From positions 1 to 37,833 of the forward strand of contig CANIZL010000066.1 in assembly GCA_947471985.1 (NCBI GenBank): DNA of 37,833 bases, read 5' to 3'. The notes beneath the pieces were generated by a model. It ran no database searches, was not told where the DNA came from, and saw nothing but the letters and a program-made list of their open reading frames with translations. Positions 1 through 9,203 of this stretch are shown here, in pieces; position 1 is the first letter of the stretch, and each line of letters opens with the position of its first letter. Both the position numbers and the translations under genes were made by a program. Origin of the DNA: Verrucomicrobiota bacterium. GTDB taxonomy: Bacteria > Verrucomicrobiota > Verrucomicrobiia > Limisphaerales > UBA9464.

Positions 1-222
1 GTGAACCTGCCACCCTATCTGGCGCGCGGGGGGAATAGGGAGCGTGGCACCACTTACCTGCGGCAGTAAACCTGGCACGGTGTTGGTGGGGCGACTTTGA
101 ACCTGGTACGCAGGGGTGGTGGTGCCGTTTTGGCACCGGCTCGCCAGCCGCGCCGATACCCTCCCTCGCTGCCGCCCGGGCGAGGCCTAAAAGATTTTTG
201 TCCCAGACTACTCCGCGCTGCC
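1..222. other. Gene-free left edge with AACCTG-type repeats
   Basis: I see no supportable gene in these bases. The motif AACCTG followed by a GCAC-like tetramer recurs at 4-9, 69-74 and 100-105, and GTGGCACC-like words lie between. A small inverted repeat GGTGCC/GGCACC with a five-base loop sits at 121-137. Clusters of short repeats like this occur at the ends of some insertion sequences, for example the multiple terminal repeats of IS21-type elements. No transposase is present here, so this is only a suggestion. The edge could also be plain intergenic DNA downstream of the permease genes. Confidence 0.35.
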
Positions 223-1806
223 TCAACGGGACCTCGCCACCGCAGGCAGGGCCAAATCGTGTCGATGACTCCGGAAATCGCCCATCACCCGGCGCCACAC
301 CCCGATGCCGATCAGCCCCAACGTCAGCAACAAGGTCAGCCCGCTCCAACCGTGGCCGATACCGCGGACCGGAATCGTCGGAAAGAGAAAAGCCGCGACC
401 CAGGTGTGAAGCCCGGACAGAACGAACGACGGAACCACCGTGACGGCCCAAGTAGAGATCGCCGCCAAGGGCAACAACCTCAGGCGCGACGCAAAGCACA
501 AGCCGATGGCCGGCGTCACCACGAGGGCCAGAGGGAGCAGCAAGTGTACCGAATAGGCGGCGGCCGAAGTACCCTCCAACTGCTTCAGCCAAAGGCACAA
601 CAGCAATTGCAGGACCACGGCCGGCAGGAATTCCCCGACCACCAGTCGAACCCGGCTCAACAAAAATTCCCGGATCGGCAGCGGCGTACAGAGCAACAGC
701 TCCAGCATGGAGTTCCGCGCCTCCTCCCGATAGCCCTGCGCCGATCGCCAACTGATGCCGGCCAACAGCAGCAGGGAAAAAGCCTGGGCAATCCATCCAC
801 TGGACGCACCGACGGCAACCAGCCAGCCCAGCGCCACGCCGCCACAGGCCCAACCCCGCCAATCAACCCGTCCCCGTTGGCGCCGCCGCAGCCATTCCAA
901 AGGTCGCCGTTCGCGCAATTGTCGGCCCGCTCCGGCACACCACGCCCGGTAATCCAAATCCGCCAATCCTTCCTCCCAATCCTCACCAAAGTGCTCCAAC
1001 ACATCGAAGCCGGACCGGACGGGCGCCGCGAATTCCTTGGGTGGCTCAAACTCCTCGCGCCGCCAGCACCGCAACGCCGCCGCCGCCGCCAGGAACAGCA
1101 AGCCCAGACTCATCACCACCGCCACTTCTCCCAGCAAGACACCTGCGAGAAAGCGTCCGTCATCGAGCAGCGCGAGCGGCCACAACGGGAGGGGAACCAG
1201 GATCCATCCAATGCCCCACAGGGCACCGGAAACCGCCAACACCAGCACCTTTAGAAGCACCAGAATTGTGGGGAGCGAGATCCCGTAGGCCAGCAAGAGT
1301 GCTTGGGATCGATAAGTGACCCGCGCACTCGCCAGGATTCCGGCGGCCAGCCCCACCAGCCCCACCGCCCCTTCCAAGGAAAACATCAGGACCACGTCGC
1401 GCCCGTCCACCCCGCCCATCAGCAGCGGCACGATGGTCACCGGCAGAACGGCCAGCCAGACGTTGAAGTACCGGAGGGCGTGCACCTGAGCCTTGCCGAC
1501 CACCACCTGGATAGGTCGCAGTGGGGTAAGAAAAAGCAGTCCCAGGGTTCCCTCCCGCCGTTCCTGCGCCAGGCATTCGGCGGTCAATGCCGGAGCGAGG
1601 ATAGCAAGCACCACTGTCAGCCCACCCTGCACGCCCCAGAAGACCTTTTGCCCCGCAGAAACCGCCGAACTGGCAAAGCCAACATCCACCCACTGAGAGA
1701 CACACCACAACACCATCCCCGCAGCCGCCACGCCCGCCGATCGCAGCCACCAGAGGGACGAGCGACGCACCGTGGCCAGAAGTTCGCGTTGAAAGACGGG
1801 AGACAT
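223..1806 (-). CDS. ABC-2 type transporter permease, two-half (paralogue A)
   Basis: Membrane permease of 527 residues with many hydrophobic segments; probably part of an ABC exporter in the inner membrane, substrate unknown. Two copies of one motif are visible: ERREGTLGLLFLTPL near residues 82-96, just after the third hydrophobic stretch, and a degenerate copy, SMLELLLCTPL, near 366-376. This suggests two fused ABC-2 permease halves joined by a charged linker around residues 250-320. The ATG at 1806 is chosen because the following SPVFQREL aligns with the starts of the two paralogues next door (TWVLLQREL and SPLVHREL); an in-frame GTG at 1839 would add 11 residues without homology. It is the last gene of a minus-strand run, 62 bases after paralogue B. 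No ATPase gene lies in the window. The family call is firm, the transported substance is not predictable. Confidence 0.8.
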   Translation of the reverse strand: MSPVFQRELLATVRRSSLWWLRSAGVAAAGMVLWCVSQWVDVGFASSAVSAGQKVFWGVQGGLTVVLAILAPALTAECLAQERREGTLGLLFLTPLRPIQVVVGKAQVHALRYFNVWLAVLPVTIVPLLMGGVDGRDVVLMFSLEGAVGLVGLAAGILASARVTYRSQALLLAYGISLPTILVLLKVLVLAVSGALWGIGWILVPLPLWPLALLDDGRFLAGVLLGEVAVVMSLGLLFLAAAAALRCWRREEFEPPKEFAAPVRSGFDVLEHFGEDWEEGLADLDYRAWCAGAGRQLRERRPLEWLRRRQRGRVDWRGWACGGVALGWLVAVGASSGWIAQAFSLLLLAGISWRSAQGYREEARNSMLELLLCTPLPIREFLLSRVRLVVGEFLPAVVLQLLLCLWLKQLEGTSAAAYSVHLLLPLALVVTPAIGLCFASRLRLLPLAAISTWAVTVVPSFVLSGLHTWVAAFLFPTIPVRGIGHGWSGLTLLLTLGLIGIGVWRRVMGDFRSHRHDLALPAVARSR

Positions 1807-1868
1807 GGAGCAAAGCGTTCGGACAACAGACACCGCCACCCCCGGAATTGTCTACCTCCGACGCAATT

Positions 1869-3596
1869 TCAAACCCTCTCCTGAAGAGCGGAAATGCTTT
1901 CCGCGGGCGTCGCACCGGACGAACGCGACCCGCCCGGCTGCCAAAGTCGTCCCCGATGAAACGTCCGTAGGCGCAGGGCTTGGTGCGCGGATCGCCAGCC
2001 CACGATCGTCAGGATACTCTGAACTCCCAACGCCAGGACACAGAAGATCCAGGACAGGCGCACCGGACTCGACCACGATCCCCGCAACCAAATCGCATCG
2101 ATTACCTGCAATCCAACCCACAGGAGACCGTAGGGAACAACCCATCCGGCCAGCAGTCCCAGAAGAAATGCCGTGAGTGGATGTGCGCGACGCACGGCGG
2201 CGCCCAGTGCGACCGCCATCGCTGCGATGCCACCGCCCACCACGACCGCGGTGTAAACCAGCCAAAAGGTATCCCGATGCCCCCGACTCCACGGTTGCCA
2301 CCACCAGAGACACGCTTCCGCTAAAATGAATGCCGGCAGCAGCCCGCGCGCGATCGCCTGCAGTCGGCCCAAGAGCAGTTGCGCGGGAGTCAGGGGCGTG
2401 CACAGCAGCACCTCCAATCCGCCGTCCTCCCGTTCACGCTGAAACGTGGCCGCAGCCTGGAGCACGGCCACGGCCATGAACCACGACGGCAGCGACCAGG
2501 CCAGCAACAACCACCAACCCGGCCGCAAACCGTTCCAGTGATTCACCCCCCATACCGCCAAAACGCCGAGCACCAATAGCCACCGCCCGCAGTACACCCC
2601 GCCGGCACGGGTCTCCCTCCAATAATACGGATTCAAGCCCGCCGCAGGCCGGAACGTACGTCGTCGAACAGCGGGCCGGGCCGCGATCTGGCGAACCCAG
2701 GCGACCCATTTCCCCAGAAGGTTCCCCGGCCTCTGGGGACGTGCGTTCACCGACGGTGAGGCTTCCCGCAAGCGCGCCAATACCCCGTAAAGCAACAACA
2801 GCACCGTGGTAAAAAGCAGGACGGACCAACCCGCCATCAGTCCCAGCATCCAACGCGAAACCCGCAACATTTCGGCGGAAGCACCCACACCCGAAGGCCC
2901 CTCCACCGGCAATCCCACGCCCACCAACAGCGGCATGACCGGCAACGCCAGCAAGGCGTACCCATCGAAGGAACCCCCCTTGATGAGCACAAAATGCACG
3001 AACAACACGAGTCCCGAGACGACGACGTGGCTCGCGTAAAAGGCCACCAACCAGAAGCCCGCGAAGAACAGGGCGCGCCCCCAGCGTTCGCAATACGCGG
3101 TGGCTAGAAGTCCCGCAGCCACCCCGGTCAGCAGCGCTGCACTCTCCGCCTGCAGCGCATCCAAAAGATTTCGTGGGGTCACACCCCCGAGCAGCAGAGG
3201 AATCGCCAGCAGGGGCAACATGCTGAGCCAGCAAGCACCCAGCCGGAGCAATTGTCCGGCGCATTTCCCCAACGTGATATCGCCCGGCCCGAGCGAAGTG
3301 AGAAACAGCAAACCCAGCGTGCCGTCCCGCCGCTCGCGGGCGAGGCAATCGGCTGTCAGAAATGCTCCGCCCACCCCCAACACCAGCACCAGGGCGCCGT
3401 GCATTAAACCCAGCGCCCAGGCCGCGAATTCCGGCCGCGACATACCCCCACGATGAGCGAACGCCTGCAGTTGTTGCTGGCCCCAGAGGGTGGCCAAACC
3501 GACCACGCCCAAACCCGCCACCCCCGCCCGGTACCAGTAATAACCCCGCTGCCGCGACGCCGCGAGCAGTTCGCGCTGAAGCAGGACCCACGTCAT
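1869..3596 (-). CDS. ABC-2 type transporter permease, two-half (paralogue B)
   Basis: Membrane protein of 575 residues, paralogous to its neighbours on both sides. It begins TWVLLQRELLAASRQ and carries ARERRDGTLGLLFLTSL near residues 90-105, preceded by LTADCL. A second copy of the motif, EREDGGLEVLLCTPL, lies in the C-terminal half. Each copy is followed by a basic/polar segment and a run of transmembrane helices, so it reads as two fused permease domains. The C-terminus after the last helix is a polar tail ending SALQERV. The ATG at 3596 gives the same N-terminal layout as the other copies. It lies 121 bases downstream of paralogue C and 62 bases upstream of paralogue A, on the same strand. 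The three probably arose by tandem duplication. The partner ATPase is not encoded in the window. Confidence 0.8.
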   Translation of the reverse strand: MTWVLLQRELLAASRQRGYYWYRAGVAGLGVVGLATLWGQQQLQAFAHRGGMSRPEFAAWALGLMHGALVLVLGVGGAFLTADCLARERRDGTLGLLFLTSLGPGDITLGKCAGQLLRLGACWLSMLPLLAIPLLLGGVTPRNLLDALQAESAALLTGVAAGLLATAYCERWGRALFFAGFWLVAFYASHVVVSGLVLFVHFVLIKGGSFDGYALLALPVMPLLVGVGLPVEGPSGVGASAEMLRVSRWMLGLMAGWSVLLFTTVLLLLYGVLARLREASPSVNARPQRPGNLLGKWVAWVRQIAARPAVRRRTFRPAAGLNPYYWRETRAGGVYCGRWLLVLGVLAVWGVNHWNGLRPGWWLLLAWSLPSWFMAVAVLQAAATFQREREDGGLEVLLCTPLTPAQLLLGRLQAIARGLLPAFILAEACLWWWQPWSRGHRDTFWLVYTAVVVGGGIAAMAVALGAAVRRAHPLTAFLLGLLAGWVVPYGLLWVGLQVIDAIWLRGSWSSPVRLSWIFCVLALGVQSILTIVGWRSAHQALRLRTFHRGRLWQPGGSRSSGATPAESISALQERV

Positions 3597-3717
3597 GCCG
3601 GGCGCCCTTTCCCATCGTCAGGAACCACCCGGGAACAGGAAGCCATCGCCGACACCGATACCCGGTTCCGCGGTGAGCCTGAACGGATGGATTGATCCGA
3701 CATGACGAATTCCGGAT

Positions 3718-5634
3718 TCAATGTTTGCGCTGCAGCGGGCGCTTTTGGAATTCCCGGGAGCGGAGATCCCGCAGTCCCAGCCAAAGCGCCCCTGCCGCCA
3801 CCCCCACCTGCAAAGGCATCGCGAGCGTCACCATGGCCCATTCGTCCCACGCTTCCGGCCACGCCATGCGCGAGCGGAAGGCCGCCCAACCGAGCGCGGA
3901 AATTCCGGTACTCAACAGGTACGGCAAAATCAGCCCGCCCACGATGGCCAACGCCAGACTGATCAAAAGGGGCGTGCGCCGGACCGCGCACCGCAGCGCC
4001 AGGCAGGTCGCCGCCAGTCCCCCGGCCGCACAGACCAACAAGAGCGTCTGGCACGCGCCCGCTTCCTGCCACAGCCCGTCACCCACTGCGCCCGCGCCGG
4101 GCGGACGCTTCAGCGCCGGGTCCGGCCACCACAAGGCACCCGCAAAACCCAGCAAATACAGGCCCGCGGCCACCCACCGAATTCCGGTAAACCCACGCGC
4201 GAGGCGGGGCCACAGACGATCTCCGACGCGGCACAGCAGCCAGAGCAAGCCCGCTCCCAACCAGAAACTCCACGCCACGCCCAAATAAGCGTGGGCGGGC
4301 ACCTCAACGGACGACCGCGAAATCGGATCAAACCGCCAGGAGGACGGTCGGGCGCAGGCACAAAGCACGCTCGCCACCAAAAACGGCGGCAGGATGAAAC
4401 TGCCCACGGCGCATAACCGACCGGTCAACAATTGCCGGGGGGGCAAGGGCGTGCACAACAGCAATTCCAGAGTTCCATCCGCGTGTTCCTGCCGCAGCCC
4501 GGCGGCCGCCAGGAAAATGCTCACCAGCACCAGCAGCGGTGGCACGATCCAACCCACCATCAGCCACTGGCCTTTATCCATCGAGGTGGCCACGCCCAAT
4601 CCCAACCATCCCACCACCACCGCACCCGACAAATTCCAGGGCGCCCAAAAAGCGAGCGCCCCCCGGGTCTCCAGCCAGGTGATCGGATTCCGTGCCAACG
4701 GAATCGGGCGGGAGATCCTCTCCGGGCGATCCTTTTCCTTGGCGGTCGAAGGTGCCAATTTTCCCCCGATGCCCGGCATTGGGAGTCCTTGGCGCTGGAT
4801 GTCCAGCACGTGGAACAGCAAAAAAACCACGGCACCGACGACCCCGACGCTCCAAACCGCCAGACAGCCGATGGCGAAACGTGCCCCGTTGAGGACCCAT
4901 CCGGGGGCGAACACTCCGGTTCCGCCCAGCACACCCTCCAGAGGAAGGGCACTAAACACGGCCACCGGCAGCACCGGCACCCAAGCAAGCAAATTGCGAT
5001 CCCACACCACGGCCGTCGTATGAAGACCCACATTCCCAACGAACGCCACGCTCGCGACCACGGCCAGGGCGCCGTACAAAACCGCGAACCAGAAGCACGC
5101 GAAAAACATCGCCCAGCGCCATTCGCGGCAGGAAGTCGTCGCCAATAATCCCGCAGCGAGTCCCGTGCAGCCGAGCGTGAAATGCACCAACAGGGCGTCG
5201 ATAATATTCCGGGGCGTGACCCCGCCCAGGAGCAAGGGAATCGCCAGCAACGGCACGGCCGCGAGCCAGAGGCTCCCCATCCGCAGGATTTGGGCAACAC
5301 ACTTTCCCGCCGCAATGTCCCGCGGCGTCAGGGGGGTGAGAAACAGCAGCCCCAAAGTTCCCTCCCGGCGCTCCCGGGCGAGGCAATCCGCCGTCAACAC
5401 CGCGCCGCCCGCACCCAGCACGAGCGACACCACGGCATGGATGGAACCCAGGACGACGGCCGCGAATACGGCCGATGGCACCACGACACCGCCCAGCAGG
5501 GAACTCAGGGCCTGCGTGGCCCAGAGGATGCCCAGGCCAGCGGCCCCGCCACCCGCCACCAGGACCCGCTGCCAGTAATTGCCCCAATAACGCCCCTGGA
5601 CCAGCAGTTCACGGTGTACCAAAGGCGAAGTCAT
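3718..5634 (-). CDS. ABC-2 type transporter permease, two-half (paralogue C)
   Basis: Largest of the three tandem permeases (638 residues from the ATG at 5634). It has LTADCLARERREGTLGLLFL in the first half and ADGTLELLLCTPLPPRQLL in the second, so the internal duplication is clearest here. Many hydrophobic segments; inner-membrane location is expected. An alternative TTG at 5640 overlaps the stop codon of the upstream phosphoesterase gene. I prefer the ATG at 5634, two bases after that stop, because TSPLVHREL matches the paralogue starts. The tight junction suggests translational coupling to the phosphoesterase lipoprotein gene. No ATP-binding protein is present nearby, so the transporter must use an ATPase from elsewhere or from beyond the window. 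Confidence 0.8.
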   Translation of the reverse strand: MTSPLVHRELLVQGRYWGNYWQRVLVAGGGAAGLGILWATQALSSLLGGVVVPSAVFAAVVLGSIHAVVSLVLGAGGAVLTADCLARERREGTLGLLFLTPLTPRDIAAGKCVAQILRMGSLWLAAVPLLAIPLLLGGVTPRNIIDALLVHFTLGCTGLAAGLLATTSCREWRWAMFFACFWFAVLYGALAVVASVAFVGNVGLHTTAVVWDRNLLAWVPVLPVAVFSALPLEGVLGGTGVFAPGWVLNGARFAIGCLAVWSVGVVGAVVFLLFHVLDIQRQGLPMPGIGGKLAPSTAKEKDRPERISRPIPLARNPITWLETRGALAFWAPWNLSGAVVVGWLGLGVATSMDKGQWLMVGWIVPPLLVLVSIFLAAAGLRQEHADGTLELLLCTPLPPRQLLTGRLCAVGSFILPPFLVASVLCACARPSSWRFDPISRSSVEVPAHAYLGVAWSFWLGAGLLWLLCRVGDRLWPRLARGFTGIRWVAAGLYLLGFAGALWWPDPALKRPPGAGAVGDGLWQEAGACQTLLLVCAAGGLAATCLALRCAVRRTPLLISLALAIVGGLILPYLLSTGISALGWAAFRSRMAWPEAWDEWAMVTLAMPLQVGVAAGALWLGLRDLRSREFQKRPLQRKH

Positions 5635-5636
5635 GT

Positions 5637-8252
5637 TCAATCGTCGTCATCGTCCCCGCCCCGCTTGGCCAGTACAAAACCGGCGCGTACCGGTGCGGGC
5701 ATCGGTGACTCGGGACCTTTGACCGAGCGCCAGATGATTTGGTTCAGTTGGAAATCATCCGCGGCGTCTTCGCGCGCAAAATTCATCCGCCCCGAGGCCT
5801 TGGCGCCCCAGGCCACCGCCAGATTCGTCTGGGTGAGACTTACCCGCGCCGGCTCGTGGCTATAGGGCCGCAGATCCGGGCGGGCCGTGAAACAGCCCAG
5901 CATCGGCCGCGCCGCCGCATCGAACTGCGACATGGGTTGCAGCCCCAGGATCAATTCCATCGTGCGTAGCATGCTGGCGGTGGAATACAGCGTCGAATCC
6001 ACCGCGCGCCGCTTCACGTGCGGTCCCAGGACGTAGGCAATTGTGCGATGGGCATCGACGTGGTCCGGTCCGTTTTGCGCGTCATCCTCGACGACAAAAA
6101 CCGCCAGATTAGGCCAGAATTTCGAGTGGGACACCGCTTCAATCACCCGGCCCAGCGCCAGATCATTTTCCGCCAGATACGCCGTGGGGGTGGGCTTGCC
6201 CACGCTCGTGCCCGCCGTGTGATCATTGCCCAACCGCAGGATCTGCAACCGCGGCATCTCCCCTTCCCGCTCGAACCGGTGCAGTTCATGAATGAAACGA
6301 TCCGCTCGCTTCAGATCGCTGTAATCCATGTCGAACCCATGGAAACCCGGATCAAAATGCCCCTGCAACGCCGCCACCCGCGTGTAGGCGGGATCGCCCG
6401 GCTTGCGCCCATTGCGAATGAACTCGCCATAGCTGCGATAGGTCACACCGGCCGCCTTGGCGCGATCCCATAAATAGCCGCCCGCCGGGGCGGCGATGTT
6501 AAAATTCCCCTCCGCGGGATAGGTATATTTCTTCTGCTGATTATGCCCGTAACTCAGCGGCCACATTTTTTCGACAAAGTCCGTGGCGTACGCCCCCACC
6601 GACCATTCGTGACCATCCGCGCTGACCTCGCTCTCGACATAAAAATTATCCAACAGCACAAACTCCCGGGCGAGCTTGTGATGATTGGGCGTCACCCGTT
6701 CAGGAAAAATGCAAAGACTGGGATCGCCATTTCCCTCGCGCATGTCCCCGAGCACCTGGTCATAGGTTCGATTTTCCTTGAGGATATAGAGGACATGCCG
6801 GATGGGCGACACGCCCCCGGGGGCCAGCGGAATGGGATGACCCGGCTCCAAATTCGCCGCTGAATTGGTGACAGCTGCGGGCATGCCGGCATAAACCTTG
6901 GCCGTATGCGCCTTCATTTGTTCCTCGAACTTCTCGCCTCGGGGCAGCGGGACGATGCTGAGGGTCCCCTGAAGCAAGCCGCCGATATACTCCCGTACGC
7001 TGGCCGGAGCTTCCCGGCCGGCCTGCGGACCGTGGCGATTGGCTTTCGAAATCAGCCCCTTGCCATTGGCGATGAGCAGTGACTTCCCATCCGGCGTCAC
7101 CCGCACACTGGTGGGATACCAACCGGTTGGGATGAAGCCCAGTGAGCGACTCTTCCCGGGAACACTGACGTCAAAAACGGCCACCGCATTGATGTTCGCG
7201 TTGGCGACGTAGAGCTGTTTTTCATCGGGCGACAGCGCGAGACTATTCGGAGTCGAACCGGGCGGCGAGTCCGGCAACAGCTCGGCGATCAAGGACTCCT
7301 GGAGCGCCCCCGTGGCGGTATCCAGCACGCTGACGGAATTGCGATTCGCGTTGGCCACAAAGAGGCGCTTCGCATCGCGGCTCAGCACCATTTCGTTGGG
7401 ATGTTCCTCCACCTTCCAGCGGGCAGTCGCCAGGCCGGTCTTGAGATCAATGACCTGAACCGCACTCTGGGCCCAAAGACTGACGTACAGGCGCTGATGA
7501 ACGTCATCGAGCACCAAACCATACGGGTACGGCGCATCGTCCCGGGCGAGTTCCAGAATTGCTTCCGAACGTTTGGTGATGGCATCGGTATCGGGATTGA
7601 CAGCCGCGTCCTCGGACCGGAGAGCGACGGCCAACTCACCCTCGGCAAGGATCCAGCGATCGACCGACCGGCTGTCCTTGAGGGCCACCTGGGAGATCCG
7701 ATGGCCCCACAGATTGGCGACATAGGCGGTATCGCCCTCGGGTGAAAACACCACCCCGGACGGAACGCCCCGCAGACGCGGATCCCGTAAGCGGACTGTC
7801 TGGTGCCCGGAAAGATACCCGTCCTGGAAATTGAAAAGATGAATTTCCTCCCGACCGGCCCCGCTGGTCAGCAGTCGCCGGCCATCCCGCGAAAACGTAA
7901 TTCCGTAAAAACACTCCTCCAAGGTGACCTGCGACACCACCTTGGCGGCGGGGATATCCACGATGACCACCTCATGGTTGCCATACCCGGAGTGCAACAC
8001 CGCAGCAAAGCGTCCGCCGGGATGGAGGGCTATGGAAACAGGAAAATCGCCCACGAGAACCTGCTTACCGGCCGGTCGCAGCGACCACTGATTCGGTAGC
8101 AGCACCGATCCATCGGCCTGGCCACCCGGCACGACGGCTACCTCGGTGGACAGACTTCCTGCCGCGGCACGTGGGCCGGCGGAACTACCGGACCGGCAAC
8201 CAAGCAAACTCAACCCGAGTGCGGCGAGGACGGTGAGGTAACAGCGGTGCAT
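5637..8252 (-). CDS. Beta-propeller / phosphoesterase lipoprotein (YncE + alkaline phosphatase-like)
   Basis: Secreted two-domain protein of 871 residues. From the ATG at 8252 it begins with a lipoprotein signal (hydrophobic VLAALGLSLLGC, lipobox cysteine near residue 17), which is why I reject the longer ORF start at 8351. Residues about 50-430 contain repeated blades of the YVTN/NHL type, such as LYVANANINAVAVFDV and RLFVANANRNSVSVLD. The C-terminal half is a phosphoesterase-family domain of the alkaline phosphatase superfamily: KENRTYDQVLGD near residue 490, FVVEDDAQNGPDHVDAHR near 717-734. The protein ends in an acidic run, GGDDDDD. Family members are annotated as bifunctional YncE/alkaline phosphatase proteins; the substrate is unknown. 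Its stop lies two bases from the start of permease C, so the two are likely co-expressed. Confidence 0.85.
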   Translation of the reverse strand: MHRCYLTVLAALGLSLLGCRSGSSAGPRAAAGSLSTEVAVVPGGQADGSVLLPNQWSLRPAGKQVLVGDFPVSIALHPGGRFAAVLHSGYGNHEVVIVDIPAAKVVSQVTLEECFYGITFSRDGRRLLTSGAGREEIHLFNFQDGYLSGHQTVRLRDPRLRGVPSGVVFSPEGDTAYVANLWGHRISQVALKDSRSVDRWILAEGELAVALRSEDAAVNPDTDAITKRSEAILELARDDAPYPYGLVLDDVHQRLYVSLWAQSAVQVIDLKTGLATARWKVEEHPNEMVLSRDAKRLFVANANRNSVSVLDTATGALQESLIAELLPDSPPGSTPNSLALSPDEKQLYVANANINAVAVFDVSVPGKSRSLGFIPTGWYPTSVRVTPDGKSLLIANGKGLISKANRHGPQAGREAPASVREYIGGLLQGTLSIVPLPRGEKFEEQMKAHTAKVYAGMPAAVTNSAANLEPGHPIPLAPGGVSPIRHVLYILKENRTYDQVLGDMREGNGDPSLCIFPERVTPNHHKLAREFVLLDNFYVESEVSADGHEWSVGAYATDFVEKMWPLSYGHNQQKKYTYPAEGNFNIAAPAGGYLWDRAKAAGVTYRSYGEFIRNGRKPGDPAYTRVAALQGHFDPGFHGFDMDYSDLKRADRFIHELHRFEREGEMPRLQILRLGNDHTAGTSVGKPTPTAYLAENDLALGRVIEAVSHSKFWPNLAVFVVEDDAQNGPDHVDAHRTIAYVLGPHVKRRAVDSTLYSTASMLRTMELILGLQPMSQFDAAARPMLGCFTARPDLRPYSHEPARVSLTQTNLAVAWGAKASGRMNFAREDAADDFQLNQIIWRSVKGPESPMPAPVRAGFVLAKRGGDDDDD

Positions 8253-8367
8253 CCGGAAATCTGCGGGGGCCGGGCGCGAAGTCGAGCGACGTTTTCGCGC
8301 CCGCGAGAGCGCACCGGGCCAATGGGGGCTTCGCCGTCCTCCCCCCGGCACCCCGGCGGCGACGGTC

Positions 8368-9105
8368 TCAGCGGCGCGTGCGGGCGGGATTGTCGATGCG
8401 CATGACCATGGGTTGGGTCATGAAGGTCGGACCTCCCAGCCTGGCGGCACCGACAAATACCCGCGCCGCCTTTTCCGCCATCAAGACCGTGGACAAGACA
8501 TTCTGCGGCGTGGAACCCAGCGCGATGATGCCGTGGTTCTGCAGCAAAATCAGGCGGGGGGGGCGACCGATGCTGCGGCGAACGTACAAATTAACCTTGG
8601 CCCGAATTTCCCGCGCGAGCGGGGCTCCGGGCTCGTAATAGGGCACGAGGGCGGATTGCGGACCGGTGGACAGGATCTCGTCCGGAAACATCCGATATTC
8701 CGCAAAGCGCTCGGCGGCCGGCGAACAAAGGATCTGCAGACAGCCCTCCGGATGGCAGTGGGCGACAAAATTCACCCCATCGAGCTGCAGCAACCAGGCG
8801 TGGAAAAGGGCTTCAATCGTGGGGCGACTGTGGTGCCCCACCACGGTCCGGTTCAGGGCTGCGTGCAGGTCCACCGCGTCAGCCCCCTGACTGTCGATGA
8901 GCCCGCTAATCTCTTTCAAATCGCAGCGGCAGGTATGATCGGCATGAGCGTCGTTCAGGGCGGTGGCACTGGCCCGAATACCGAAATAGCCCGCATCCAG
9001 CCGTGCGGACACACTGCCCTCACCCGGGAGGGCCAGACCACGTTCTTCGCGGCCAATTTCATGGGACAACCACAGAAGCTGAGATAAGGGATCCGCCATG
9101 GACAT
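8368..9105 (-). CDS. Class II aldolase/adducin family protein
   Basis: Protein of 245 residues with a class II aldolase/adducin fold. Visible family features are PGEGSVSAR near residues 27-35 (acidic residue E29), the metal-ligand motif HCHPEG (H116, H118) and the third histidine in QNHGIIALG (H191). These residues bind a divalent metal used in retro-aldol cleavage of sugar phosphates, or in dehydration or decarboxylation, in this family; the true substrate cannot be told. ATG at 9105 is chosen (an ATG at 9099 is equally possible) because the longer TTG start at 9177 adds residues without domain similarity. It lies 115 bases upstream of the phosphoesterase gene on the same strand and 98 bases downstream of the CotH-like gene. 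No kinase or isomerase of a sugar pathway is adjacent. Confidence 0.8.
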   Translation of the reverse strand: MSMADPLSQLLWLSHEIGREERGLALPGEGSVSARLDAGYFGIRASATALNDAHADHTCRCDLKEISGLIDSQGADAVDLHAALNRTVVGHHSRPTIEALFHAWLLQLDGVNFVAHCHPEGCLQILCSPAAERFAEYRMFPDEILSTGPQSALVPYYEPGAPLAREIRAKVNLYVRRSIGRPPRLILLQNHGIIALGSTPQNVLSTVLMAEKAARVFVGAARLGGPTFMTQPMVMRIDNPARTRR

Positions 9106-9203
9106 ACTTGGACCGAGCTTCTCGGAGCAATCCGCCCGACACAACTTTCCATGCACAAGTTCCGGCGCGCCATCCAACCGGCCCGGCCGAGTGCCGCCCT
9201 AAA

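Noticed and set aside
97-1254. 385-codon open frame on the plus strand
   Set aside because: Opposite permease A; Arg/Gln/Pro-rich shadow without domains.
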